This document shows positions 42,616-51,500 of a DNA stretch of 54,546 nt, one piece after another. The stretch's first letter is position 1, and each line of letters opens with the position of its first letter. The notes below the pieces were generated by a model. The model saw only the letters and a program-made list of their open reading frames with translations, was not told the DNA's origin and did no database searches. The stretch lies in the IMG/VR virus record IMGVR_UViG_3300043015_001816, positions 1 through 54,546 of that record; one strand, 5' to 3'. Made by a program: the position numbers and the translations under genes. Source of the stretch: a virus.

Positions 42616-44208
42616 ATGATTGAAAAAGATATAGACTTTGACAAGGACGCTAAGGACAAACTTAAGTCTGGAGTAGACAAGATTGCTAATGCAGTTAAAT
42701 CTACATTGGGAGCAGCAGGGACAACTGTAATCTTAGAGGACGATTTAGGTAGACCTCATGTAACAAAAGATGGGGTGACTGTAGCTAGATATGTTAACCT
42801 TTCTGATCCGGTAGAGCATCTTGCTGCGGAGATTGTAAAGCAGGCATCTATAAAGACTGCTGATGAAGCTGGGGATGGAACAACTACATCTATTGTTTTG
42901 GCTCAAGCAATAATTAACGAGGCATTCAGAGAGCTGGAGGATAATCCTGAGCTAAATGTAACTTCTTTAAGGAAGGCTATTGAGGAGGCTTCAGAGGTCG
43001 TTTGTGGTTTTCTTGATAGTAAGGCAAAGCCTGTAGACGAAAACAGTCTTAAATACGTTGCCACTATTTCAGCTAATAATGATCCTGAACTTGGAAAGAT
43101 CATATCAGAGGCATACAATATTGTTGGGGTTGATGGAGTTCTTACAATAGAAGAGTCAATGTCTAAGGATACTCATGTAGAGATTGCTGAAGGAACTAGA
43201 ATAAAGAGAGGATTTCATTCTCCGTATCTTATAACTGACAAAGAAAAGAATCAAGCCGTCTTGGAAAACCCCCTTGTATTAATTGCAGACAAGAAGGTTA
43301 ATACTATAGAAGACATTGAGCTTCCATTGAAAGCGGCAATGGGAGTTAAAAGACCTATCCTTATTATAGCGGATGTTGAGACTGCTGTTATGAATACACT
43401 CAATGTAAACAAAGCTAGGGGCATCTTGCAAGTTAATGTTCTAACCCCAGAAGGAGTTGGACTAAATAGATTTGAACTTCTAGAGGACTTGGCGGTCATG
43501 ACAGGAGCTACTGTAGTATCTGATGATACAGGTAACGATTGGAATGGTGTGACAGCTGAGTTTCTTGGCGAAGCCAAAAAGTCGGTGTCAACAAACAAAG
43601 AGACTATCTTAACTCTAAATTTAAAAAAAACAGCTGCCGCTGTTAAAGAACAAGCAGAGAGGGTGAGATCTGTCCTAAAGTCTAAAGAGGACACGGATAA
43701 CAACTGGCATTATAAAGACAGGCTTTCAAGGCTAGCTGGAGGTATTGCTGTTATATATGTAGGGGCTCTTAGTGAGGTGGAGATGAAAGAGAGGAAGGAT
43801 AGGGTTGATGATGCTGTGTCTGCTACAAGGGCCGCTTTAGAGGAAGGTATACTTCCAGGTGGAGGGTCCGCACTGTTTCATGCAACAAGCAAACTGCAAA
43901 GCAAACAGATTAAATCTAAAAGCAAGGAGATTCAAAAAGGATATCACATACTTCAAAATGCTATAGAGCAGCCATTCATTACGATACTTGAAAACGCTGG
44001 TGCAAATCATATGTATGCTGCTATTGAGATATTTAAGTCCGGAAGACACACAACTGGATATGACGTAAAAAAGAACAGAACTGGCAACATGTATTCTTTC
44101 GGTATCATAGATCCTTTAAAGGTAACAAAGAACGCTTTGAGAAATGCAGTATCTGTTGCCACTACAATACTTCAAACTAACTGTGTGATTTCAAATAAAA
44201 GAGCATGA
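42616..44208 (+). CDS. groEL: Phage GroEL chaperonin (Cpn60), 530 aa
   Basis: ATP-driven folding cage. Key residues sit at the E. coli positions: TLG at 30-32, KDG with Asp52, AGDGTTT at 85-91 with catalytic Asp87, and RVDDAVSATRAALEEG with Asp398, followed by LPGGG. The substrate-binding apical region is present but diverged (GFHSPYLITDKEKN), and the E. coli APGFGD segment is replaced by TPEGVGLNRFE. The GGM-rich C-terminal tail is missing, so it is 530 versus 548 residues. The stop overlaps groES by four bases; the order groEL-groES is the reverse of bacterial groES-groEL. Codon use resembles its neighbours. It is predicted to fold phage capsid or tail proteins. Confidence 0.95.
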   Translation: MIEKDIDFDKDAKDKLKSGVDKIANAVKSTLGAAGTTVILEDDLGRPHVTKDGVTVARYVNLSDPVEHLAAEIVKQASIKTADEAGDGTTTSIVLAQAIINEAFRELEDNPELNVTSLRKAIEEASEVVCGFLDSKAKPVDENSLKYVATISANNDPELGKIISEAYNIVGVDGVLTIEESMSKDTHVEIAEGTRIKRGFHSPYLITDKEKNQAVLENPLVLIADKKVNTIEDIELPLKAAMGVKRPILIIADVETAVMNTLNVNKARGILQVNVLTPEGVGLNRFELLEDLAVMTGATVVSDDTGNDWNGVTAEFLGEAKKSVSTNKETILTLNLKKTAAAVKEQAERVRSVLKSKEDTDNNWHYKDRLSRLAGGIAVIYVGALSEVEMKERKDRVDDAVSATRAALEEGILPGGGSALFHATSKLQSKQIKSKSKEIQKGYHILQNAIEQPFITILENAGANHMYAAIEIFKSGRHTTGYDVKKNRTGNMYSFGIIDPLKVTKNALRNAVSVATTILQTNCVISNKRA

Positions 44209-44483
44209 GCAAGGTGTCAAAAAGTTTTAAAGCTATAGGATCATTTGTTGTTTTAGAGAAAGAGAAGGAGGAGGTAAAAAATTCAATGGGCCTTATTATG
44301 ACTGAAGCCAACGAGAAAGATATAAGGTATAAGTTGGCTAAGGTTAAATCTGTAGGTGATGATGTTTTGGGTATATGCAATGGAGATTCCGTTTATTTTG
44401 ATTCTGCTGCTGGGTCTGACATTCGTATCAATGGGGATAAGCTAACCATCGTTCACGACAGGAACATTGTGGTGGTTCTGTGA
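44205..44483 (+). CDS. groES: Phage GroES co-chaperonin (Cpn10), 92 aa
   Basis: Lid of the GroEL cage. The order matches GroES: first strand SFVVLEKEKEEV, a mobile loop NSMGLIMTEANEKD in place of the usual GGIVL loop, AKVKSVGD, GDSVYF and a C-terminal strand DRNIVVVL. The loop keeps the hydrophobic tripeptide (LIM) that docks on GroEL. Translation is coupled to groEL through ATGA overlap, and the next gene starts with GTG in the stop region. The sequence is diverged and dissimilar from the 181-residue GroES-like protein at 658. Confidence 0.85.
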   Translation: MSKVSKSFKAIGSFVVLEKEKEEVKNSMGLIMTEANEKDIRYKLAKVKSVGDDVLGICNGDSVYFDSAAGSDIRINGDKLTIVHDRNIVVVL

Positions 44484-45223
44484 AACTCTTTGAGTATGTA
44501 GATGACAGTCAGCATCAGCTGATGACTCAGCACGACTTCAAAGGAGCTGACTTTGTTTGGTACAATTCTCCAGTAGATCACTATGACATAAGACAAATAC
44601 ATAGTAAGATATCTGGCTTTGATCATCTTCAATATTATGCGGAGGTTTACTTTCATCTTAATCCAGATTTAAACTTATCAATATTTAAGGGTTTGTTTCA
44701 TTGGCTTGGAACTAGAGAAAGTGGAAGGAGTGTTAGAACTTATGGTAAGCCAAGAATAGATCAAATGATTGAAATGGTTTATTATAGAAAGCCTCACCCT
44801 TGGTGTAGAAGAAAAAGAAGGGTTGTTTTTAATCCCGAAGTAATAATCTCTCCTGTTGAAAAAATGAGCATAACCGCTACTATTGTTGGTAGAGGTGTGT
44901 CTTACACTAAAAAGGATTTACTAAATGTTTTAGATTCCATGTACAGAGCCAGAATGCTGGCAACACAGGATAGTATTGCTGACAATCTAGGGTGCAGTAA
45001 AAGAACAATACAAAGGCTGATGACTAAAACCATGAAAACAATAGTAAACAACAATAACAAGTTAATTAAGAGAGAAGAAAAAATATCTAAAGTTATTGAA
45101 TGGATTGACGTGTTGAGTTCAGAAGGAGAAAAACTTAAGATGAGATACTTAAAAGATATAACTAACGTTAGAGATTACTCAATACTTAAGGAGGCTATAA
45201 CTCGATATGAGGATCAGTGGTAG
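44480..45223 (+). CDS. Helix-turn-helix protein at end of chaperonin operon, 247 aa
   Basis: Starts GTG within the groES stop (GTGA). The N-terminal half is mixed, with FNPEVIISPVEKMS and a basic central region (HPWCRRKRRVVF). Residues about 170-200 form an HTH: TQDSIADNLGCSKRTIQRLM, followed by a long charged helix. It probably binds DNA and may regulate the operon or act in late transcription. The 3' end overlaps the oppositely oriented gene at 45195 by 29 bases. The family is not known to me. Confidence 0.65.
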   Translation: MKLFEYVDDSQHQLMTQHDFKGADFVWYNSPVDHYDIRQIHSKISGFDHLQYYAEVYFHLNPDLNLSIFKGLFHWLGTRESGRSVRTYGKPRIDQMIEMVYYRKPHPWCRRKRRVVFNPEVIISPVEKMSITATIVGRGVSYTKKDLLNVLDSMYRARMLATQDSIADNLGCSKRTIQRLMTKTMKTIVNNNNKLIKREEKISKVIEWIDVLSSEGEKLKMRYLKDITNVRDYSILKEAITRYEDQW

Positions 45224-45695
45224 TTGTTCTGTAGTTCATTTTCTTTATAAGACTCCTATATACTTTATCCATGTAAGTTTCCCCTTTCATTATTTTGTTT
45301 TTGTATGGATCTTCTGATATTGTTTCCATTCCTAGAAGTTTTTTATATGTATGGGAACATATAAGTTTTGCTTTTTGAGTTAGCTGGTATAGTTGTTTAT
45401 GCTTTGCTACTTTTCCTTTTCTCCAAACAACTATTAATTCTCTATCTACCATATCACTGAACCTGCCTCTATCCCACGACATAGAGTTGGCAAACTTATT
45501 AAAAAGTTCTTTATCGAATACGTTTTCATCGTAAAGAAACAAAAGCATTTCCAGCTCTGATAGACTGAGCTCGTATCTTTTTTGTATATAGTATCTAACA
45601 ATTCTCCAGTTTTTTAAAAAATCAAACTCTCTTTCTGTGGGTTTATATACGGGAGTTTTTTTAGGTTTCTTTTTCAGGTAGTACCTGTTATACAT
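45195..45695 (-). CDS. Winged-helix/MarR-like regulator, 166 aa
   Basis: The only leftward gene in this rightward half. The middle has ELSLSELEMLLFLYDENVFD and a recognition-type helix with WDRGRFSDMVDRELI, then a wing-like basic strand (VVWRKGKVAKHKQLYQLTQK), as in MarR and related winged-helix proteins. The Lys-rich N-terminus (YLKKKPKKTPVYKP) suits DNA binding. Promoter elements for this gene and for the 45770 gene overlap, so it could control the switch of the small-protein and lysis block, or repress the phage. The fold is judged from pattern only. Confidence 0.6.
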   Translation of the reverse strand: MYNRYYLKKKPKKTPVYKPTEREFDFLKNWRIVRYYIQKRYELSLSELEMLLFLYDENVFDKELFNKFANSMSWDRGRFSDMVDRELIVVWRKGKVAKHKQLYQLTQKAKLICSHTYKKLLGMETISEDPYKNKIMKGETYMDKVYRSLIKKMNYRTTTTDPHIEL

Positions 45696-45715
45696 GTGAT
45701 TTCATTATATGCTGT

Positions 45716-45723
45716 CAAATCTA
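45716..45723 (-). promoter_or_regulatory. -7 element of leftward regulator promoter
   Basis: CAAATCTA on the plus strand is TAGATTTG on the minus strand, an exact TAnnTTTG, 20 bases before the ATG at 45695. A clear -33 TTG is lacking. Confidence 0.45.
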
Positions 45724-45739
45724 CAAAATTTAAAATTCT

Positions 45740-45747
45740 TATCTTTG
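45740..45747 (+). promoter_or_regulatory. -7 element of rightward late promoter
   Basis: TATCTTTG, exact TAnnTTTG, 22 bases before the ATG at 45770. Its expected -33 zone falls on the leftward -7 element, so the two promoters should exclude each other. Confidence 0.5.
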
Positions 45748-45769
45748 TCTCAGGAAATAAAATACCACA

Positions 45770-46069
45770 ATGGCTCCAAGAGTTGATAAAAGTAGCATGG
45801 CTTGCAACACACCAAAGAAAAGCCCAAACCCTAAAAAGAAAAGGGTTGTTAAGGCTTGCTCTGGTGGACAAGAAAAAATTATACACTATGGAGCTACTGG
45901 CTATGGACACAATTATTCTGCTGCCGCAAGAAAATCTTTTCGTGCAAGACATAAATGCGGAGAGGCAACTAATAAGTTGACTGCTAGGTATTGGGCATGT
46001 AAAGATCTCTGGGCTGGCCCAGGAGGGTCGAAGCAGTCTTCACCAAAAAATAAAAAAGGAAAATACTAA
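45770..46069 (+). CDS. Small conserved phage protein (ARHKCGEA..ARYWACK type), 99 aa
   Basis: Contains GATGYGHNYSAAARKSFRAR and TARYWACKDLWAGPGG, a pattern I recall from small phage proteins of the DUF6321-like kind. The N-terminus is Pro/Lys-rich and the Cys residues could bind metal. No enzymatic role is known. Four bases before the stop, the next gene begins with overlap (TAATG). A longer frame beginning at 45696 is a shadow. Confidence 0.65.
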   Translation: MAPRVDKSSMACNTPKKSPNPKKKRVVKACSGGQEKIIHYGATGYGHNYSAAARKSFRARHKCGEATNKLTARYWACKDLWAGPGGSKQSSPKNKKGKY

Positions 46070-46251
46070 TGGCAAATCCATTTAAGAATCATAAAGGTGT
46101 TGGAGACACTGTGGAGGCTTTGACGACAGCTACTGGAATAAAAGCTATAGTTGATGCCGGGTCTAAAGCTTTTAACAAGCCTTGCGGTTGCGGGTCTAGA
46201 AAGAAAACATTAAACGACATGTTTCCCTATGGCAAAAGAAAAGAGAAATAA
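46069..46251 (+). CDS. Small Cys/Gly-rich protein, 60 aa
   Basis: Begins MANPFKNHKGVGDTVEALTT and has CGCGSRKKTLNDMF. Overlaps both neighbours. The Cys-Gly-Cys could coordinate metal or be structural. The family is not recognised; it is part of the small basic-protein run. Confidence 0.6.
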   Translation: MANPFKNHKGVGDTVEALTTATGIKAIVDAGSKAFNKPCGCGSRKKTLNDMFPYGKRKEK

Positions 46252-46378
46252 AATCTGTGCATCTGGAATAGCCTGGGCAAAAAAAACTTTTGACAGGTAT
46301 CCCTCTGCTTATGCTAACATGGCAGCGAGTAAGTATTGTAAAGATCCAAACTATGCAAAAAAATCTAAACGCAAATGA
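46229..46378 (+). CDS. Small basic phage protein, 49 aa
   Basis: Reads MAKEKRNKICASGIAWAKKT followed by FDRYPSAYANMAASKYCKDP. The FDRYPSAYANMAAS core is a recurrent small phage sequence. It overlaps the previous gene and ends overlapping the next ATG. Confidence 0.65.
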   Translation: MAKEKRNKICASGIAWAKKTFDRYPSAYANMAASKYCKDPNYAKKSKRK

Positions 46379-46521
46379 AGGTTAAAGCGCCAAAAGGATA
46401 TCATTGGATGTCTTCTAGTAAAGGAGCTCCAAAGCTTATGAAACATAAAGGAAAGTTTGTGTCCCATAAAGGGGCAAGCCTATCTTATAATTTTGACATT
46501 AAAAAAACACACAGCAAATGA
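46375..46521 (+). CDS. Small conserved phage protein, 48 aa
   Basis: Reads MKVKAPKGYHWMSSSKGAPK and then GKFVSHKGASLSYNFDIKK. The PKGYHWM and HKGASL patterns recur in phage small proteins. Four-base overlaps occur at both ends. The function is unknown. Confidence 0.65.
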   Translation: MKVKAPKGYHWMSSSKGAPKLMKHKGKFVSHKGASLSYNFDIKKTHSK

Positions 46522-46937
46522 CCTTACCTAAAAATGGAGTTGCTAAAGAATTGAGATCTTATGCTGGATCTTTATTTATTTTTTTGTTTGTTATAGGTAT
46601 TATAATAACTCTGTTGCAGTTTCCTGTATTAGATGAAAACAAAGAAGTTGTAATGATGTTAATAGGGACCATTGCCGCTTCAATTCCCATAGTTATAAGT
46701 TCCATAACTGGAACAAAGCCAGACGACATAAACGCCTTAAAGGCGGAGATAGAGAAAAAAGATCATCGAATAGATTTACTGATAAAATCTAAAGACGATT
46801 TAGAGGCTATGGTTATTAATTTGCAAAGCGAAATACTCAAAAATCAAGACGACATGATGGATAAGATTCTATTTAAAGCGGCTCTTGATTATGATGACAA
46901 AGCTATTGCTAAATCAGTATCAATAAAAGATGACTAA
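46518..46937 (+). CDS. Two-helix membrane protein with coiled coil, 139 aa (lysis-associated)
   Basis: Two hydrophobic helices (about 15-37, AGSLFIFLFVIGIIITLL; and 48-67, MMLIGTIAASIPIVISS), then a charged coiled coil (DALKAEIEKKDHRIDLLIKS-like). It resembles holins or inner-membrane spanin partners. It overlaps the next gene by eight bases and begins inside the previous stop. Near an endolysin and a 3-TM holin, so a lysis or membrane role is likely. Confidence 0.6.
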   Translation: MTLPKNGVAKELRSYAGSLFIFLFVIGIIITLLQFPVLDENKEVVMMLIGTIAASIPIVISSITGTKPDDINALKAEIEKKDHRIDLLIKSKDDLEAMVINLQSEILKNQDDMMDKILFKAALDYDDKAIAKSVSIKDD

Positions 46938-47283
46938 GGCAAATATAGATATTGACGGAGATGGGAAACCAGACGTGAAAGTTGATTTAAAAACTTTAGT
47001 AGCTATAGCAATGGGATTATTTTCTATTGCAGGAGTATATTTTACATTGCTATCTGAAATAAAAGCTATTGAAGTTTCGGTTATGAGGATGGAATCTGAA
47101 GTAAAAATGAATAGCGAGTTTAGAATTAAGTGGCCTAGGGGTGAAATGGGCGCTTTGCCTGATGACGCAGAACAAAATTTAAGACTGCTCTACATTGAGA
47201 AGAACTCAGATAAATACTTTTCAGATGTAGACGAATTAAAATTGAAAATAAAAGAGCTTGAGGATTGTATTGGTCTTAAGTAA
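46930..47283 (+). CDS. Small membrane protein with DIDGDGKPD motif, 117 aa
   Basis: Residues 5-16 read NIDIDGDGKPDVK, a calcium-binding-like aspartate loop of the TSP3/EF type, followed by one transmembrane helix (LVAIAMGLFSIAGVYFTLLS) and a soluble C-terminal part of 70 residues with helices. It resembles small phage membrane proteins that begin with this loop. A lysis-associated role is inferred from the neighbouring genes. Confidence 0.6.
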   Translation: MTKANIDIDGDGKPDVKVDLKTLVAIAMGLFSIAGVYFTLLSEIKAIEVSVMRMESEVKMNSEFRIKWPRGEMGALPDDAEQNLRLLYIEKNSDKYFSDVDELKLKIKELEDCIGLK

Positions 47284-47289
47284 AAAACA

Positions 47290-47532
47290 ATGGGTGAATT
47301 AAAAAAATGGCGAGATGAAAAGTGGGTTCGAATAGGAACTGATGGCTCTATACTTGGAGAGTGTGGAACTAGCAAAAACAAAAAGAACCCAGATAGATGT
47401 TTACCTTTAAATAAAGCAAGAAGCTTATCTAAAGCTGAGAGAGCTGAAACTGCTAGAAAAAAGAAAAGAGAAGGAACGAAAAAACAATTTGTCTCTAATA
47501 CAGAAAAAGCAAAAGTTAAAGTTAAAAGATAA
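47290..47532 (+). CDS. DUF5872-type small basic protein, 80 aa
   Basis: Contains KKWRDEKWVRIGTDGSILGE and CGTSKNKKNPDRCLPLNKAR, a pattern I recognise as the DUF5872 family of phage and marine bacterial proteins. A Lys/Arg-rich tail follows (KKKREGTKKQF). The function is unknown. The stop overlaps the next gene by one base. Confidence 0.75.
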   Translation: MGELKKWRDEKWVRIGTDGSILGECGTSKNKKNPDRCLPLNKARSLSKAERAETARKKKREGTKKQFVSNTEKAKVKVKR

Positions 47533-47648
47533 TGCCTTATAGTAAATACACTGAAAAGCAAAAAAAGTTAGCGAGAGTTGCGCCTCCTAGAAAAAAAATA
47601 ACTAAGAAAGATCTTGAGGTTTTAAGGTCTTATAAAAAACGAGGGTAG
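47532..47648 (+). CDS. Small basic phage protein, 38 aa
   Basis: Reads MPYSKYTEKQKKLARVAPPR followed by KKITKKDLEVLRSYKKRG. A short sequence of this kind recurs in phages. The stop TAG contains the GTG start of the next gene. Confidence 0.6.
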   Translation: MPYSKYTEKQKKLARVAPPRKKITKKDLEVLRSYKKRG

Positions 47649-47797
47649 TGGAAGATTTGAGAATATATGGAATAAACATATCAGCCATAACTGGAGTAGC
47701 AATTAGTGATATAAACCCATACCTGTCTACATTAGTTTTGTTGACTACTTTGGTTTATACAGTTCTTCAAATTTTAGAAAAGTTTAAAAAAAAGTAA
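47648..47797 (+). CDS. Small holin-like membrane protein, 49 aa, GTG start
   Basis: GTG lies within the upstream stop codon (TAGTG) and the stop TAA overlaps the endolysin ATG. It reads MEDLRIYGINISAITGVAIS, then a transmembrane helix (LSTLVLLTTLVYTVLQIL) and a basic end (EKFKKK). One transmembrane span with a charged tail, directly before the endolysin, fits a small holin or a membrane accessory. Confidence 0.55.
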   Translation: MEDLRIYGINISAITGVAISDINPYLSTLVLLTTLVYTVLQILEKFKKK

Positions 47798-48153
47798 TGG
47801 AGTTAAAATACTTTACAGATCAAGAAGATTTTAAAGGCAACATGGATAAAATGAATCCAAAGCTTTTGAGTATGCTAGATGAGGTGCGGGATTTGTATGG
47901 ACACCCAATGGTTATAACGTCTTCCTATAGATCACCTGATCATCCGATAGAGGCAAAGAAAAGCTCTCCTGGAGAACATACTCATGGGGCCGCCGTCGAT
48001 GTAAAAAGTGTTGGTGGAGAAAAAACATTTTTGCTGGTTGATGCAGCAATTAAAGTTGGGTTTACCAGGATTGGAATAAGTAGAAAGAGTAACTTTGTGC
48101 ACTTGGGTATTGGATATCCAGGGGCACCAGAAAAAACAATTTGGACATATTAA
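47797..48153 (+). CDS. M15-family peptidase endolysin, 118 aa
   Basis: Cuts peptidoglycan stem peptides at lysis. The zinc-binding pattern is SSYRSPDHP, GEHTHGAAVDV (about 58-68, His and Asp ligands) and the C-terminal ligand region FVHLG, where most relatives have HLD. The D/G change is not at the zinc-binding His, but may affect the catalytic dyad. Length is typical of short M15_3 phage lysins. Signal peptide absent, so release needs a holin. Confidence 0.85.
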   Translation: MELKYFTDQEDFKGNMDKMNPKLLSMLDEVRDLYGHPMVITSSYRSPDHPIEAKKSSPGEHTHGAAVDVKSVGGEKTFLLVDAAIKVGFTRIGISRKSNFVHLGIGYPGAPEKTIWTY

Positions 48154-48154
48154 T

Positions 48155-48571
48155 ATGGCTAAAAAAACCTTTAAAGAAACGGCGGTTGGAAAGTTCTTGC
48201 TGGAAAAAATACCTTCAGTAGTTGGAGCTATTGCTGAAGACACTCCAGTTGGAAACGTCATTCAAGCTATTATAGGAGGATCAGAAATGTCTGAGGGAGA
48301 CAAAGCTATCGCCTACAAAAAGCTAGAGCTAGAAAAAGCTGAAATGGATGGCATCACAAAAAGATGGGTTGCAGATGCAAAGTCTGCATCATGGCTTGCC
48401 TCTAATGTGAGACCTTTAACTCTTGTTGTTTTAACAGCATCATTTGTTATTGGGTGGTATTTACAAATAGAAGAGCTTTCGGTTGTTAAGGAGCTTTTGC
48501 AAATTGTTTTTATAGGATACTTTGGCAGTAGGGGGGCAGAAAAAATTATGGGTAATAATAAGCATAGATAA
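48155..48571 (+). CDS. Three-TM holin (GTA_holin_3TM-like), 138 aa
   Basis: The chosen start is ATG 48155 (MAKKTFKETAVG); a longer reading from 48095 overlaps the endolysin gene and is not protein-like. Contains KRWVADAKSASWLASNVRPL, typical for this holin family, then two to three hydrophobic helices (LTLVVLTASFVIGWYL; LLQIVFIGYFGSRG). Holins permeabilise the inner membrane to release the lysin. Just downstream of the endolysin. Confidence 0.8.
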   Translation: MAKKTFKETAVGKFLLEKIPSVVGAIAEDTPVGNVIQAIIGGSEMSEGDKAIAYKKLELEKAEMDGITKRWVADAKSASWLASNVRPLTLVVLTASFVIGWYLQIEELSVVKELLQIVFIGYFGSRGAEKIMGNNKHR

Positions 48572-51500
48572 TGGCAAGAATAACCACATACGAACAAGAC
48601 AGTAATGTTTCGTTTGAAGACAAGTTGTTGGGAACCGACTCGGTGACTGGCGGAACTAAAAACTTTACTATTCAAAGTTTAATGAACTTGATAAACGAAC
48701 TAAGCGGCGTGTCTTTGTTTGACGGGGTCTTGTTTAAATATCAAGAATACGATCCATCAGCGACAGATCCTAGAGGCATATTAAATTTAGTTGGGGGAAT
48801 AGCAGCGTCAACACCCTTTACTTCAGTAACACAGATAATTCTTTCAAAGAAGGTTGTTAATGGTGTTGATGTAGAAAATTACTTGCGATCTTTTGCGGGT
48901 AAAAGAATAAAGATATCTAAGCAAGATGACTTTGACGTTTTTGCAACATTCAAAGTTAATTCAGTTGCAGATTATACTAACACAAGATACTTAACTTTTG
49001 CTGTAGAGCATGTTCAATCAAATGGTTCATTTAACCCAGAAGGACTTTTCTTTGCTTCTTACCACAGTGATGCAAGCGTGACAGACTTGGAAGATGTTTC
49101 AAGTGCTGGTTCTGGACAAATAATAACTTCTGCAGAAAGAACAGCTATCAGTAATTCAGTAAAATATACTGATGTAAAAGATAACCTTGTTTCAACAGAT
49201 ACCAATAAACCTTTATCTGCAAATCAAGGGTATGTATTAAAAGGGTTGATCGACAATATCAATACTCTTCTTACTAGCGACAATATAGATCTAGACACGT
49301 TACAAGAAGTTGTAGACTTTATAGAAGCGAATAGAACAACTTTGAATAGTTTAACTATAAGCAATATTGCTGGACTTCAAAATGCTCTTGACAATAAAGT
49401 GGATGTTGTTTCGGGAAAAGAATTATCGACAAATGATTTTACAGATGCTTTACTTACAAAGCTAAATGGAATAGCTGCTGGTGCCGAAGTAAATGTTCAG
49501 TCGGATTGGGCTGAAGTTTCTGCAACTAGCGATGCATTTATACAAAATAAACCAACCGATGTAACTGACTTAAGTCAACATAATGCAACTGAGCTTGCAG
49601 ACATAACTAGTTCTGGATCTGGTCAAATAATAAGTTCGGCAGAAAGAACTAAACTTGCTGGAATACAAGCTGGAGCCGAAGCTAATGTTCAGGTTGATTG
49701 GAATGAAACGAATTCAGGTTCTGATGCTTTTATTGTAAACAAGCCAAGCATAACGCCAAGTTCAAGAACTATTGAGATTGCTGGAACTGCAAATGAAGTT
49801 GATGTTACTCCATCTGGTCCTCAAGATTTATCTGCCAATAGAACATTTACTGTTGGGCTTCCAAATGATGTAACAATTTCCAGTGACTTAATAGTTAACG
49901 ACACGATAGAGCTTGTTAATGATCAGGCTTCAACCCCTACCTTTCAGAATGGATTTTATGTAAAAAACGACGATGGTCATGATACTATTCATTTTAGATA
50001 TCATGGCCATGATATTAGCATCGACAAGTTTACTGAAGTCATTCCTACAGGTATATTAAATGGAGGAAATCTTTCTGTTTCAAGCTCAACTGAATTTACT
50101 ATTGCTGCTGGTAATGGAATCATAAATGATCTAAATAAAACTCCCTTAAGTGAACCCCATCCAGAAATTATTAATGTTTCTTGGAGTTCGCAAACTCTTA
50201 CTGTATCTGGGCTAAACTCTGGGGATTCTAACCAACTTAACACTTGGATTTATGTAGATCAGAATGGAACGGTCCAACAGCAAAATACTGTTTTCACTGA
50301 AGCGCAGGTTAGAAGCAATATCATAATAGGTGCGGCAATACATTCTTCCGGAATACTTAGGTTTGTTAGAACTTTTCCTAGAACAGCTTATAATGCTACA
50401 TCTCAAATACTAGAGTTTGTAAGCGTGTTTGGACCAATCAAAAAGTCAGGACATGTTCTTTCTGCTAACGGAACTAACCTTTCTTTAGATAGGTCTGCCG
50501 GAGTTTCTTTTGCTTTAGGTAGAAATTACGATACGGATCCAGAGAATCCATCAACAGTAACTGACTCGTCTAAGACTCAATGTGTTATTCATAGATATTA
50601 CAAAGATGGGATTGGCGGATTTGTTAAAGATGACGGAATTGGAGCTGCTGGTTATTCTGTTTTAGACCCAACCAAATATGATAACGGATCCGGTACCTTA
50701 GTGTCAGTTTCGTCAGGACATTATTCTACGCAGAGGTTTTATTACTTTCCATCTACACCAGACATACTTATAGCTTACTATGGCGTGGATGAATACAATT
50801 CAATCGAGAGTGCTGAGCTTAACTTAAATCTAGAGACTGTTGCTGAAGCAGATAATACAGCACAACAAGCCATTTATCTTGGAGCTATAATAGTTAAATC
50901 ATCTGCATCAGATCTTTCAGATTCAGCTCAAGCTAAGTTTTTTGTTTCAGGAAACTTTCGTAGCTTAGCTTCCACACCTGTTGGTCAAGTGCTAGCGGCT
51001 TATTTAAGTGATCTTACAGATGTAAATGTAAGCAATCCTACAAACAATCAAATACTTCGATACAATTCATCTAGTGCATATTTTGAAAACGTAAATCTTG
51101 ACACGGATGGTGTTCCAGAAGGTTCAACAAACCTTTATTATACTTCAGCAAGATTTGACAATGATCTATCTGGAAAAACTACGGATAATGTATCGGAGGG
51201 AATTTCTAACCTTTATTACACATCCACAAGATTTAATAATGATCTATCTGGAAAAACTACAGATGATGTATCCGAAGGATCAACTAATCTTTATTACACA
51301 TCGACAAGATTTAATAATGATTTCTCGAATAAAGATACAGATGGCTTAACCGAGGGAGCAACTAACCTTTATTATACATCCACTAGGTTTAATAATGATT
51401 TGTCTGTAAAAACAACAGATGATATCACAGAAGGGTCTAGCAATCTTTACTATACAGATAGCAGATCTAGGTCAGCAATAACAGTAACTGGTGCTGGTAG

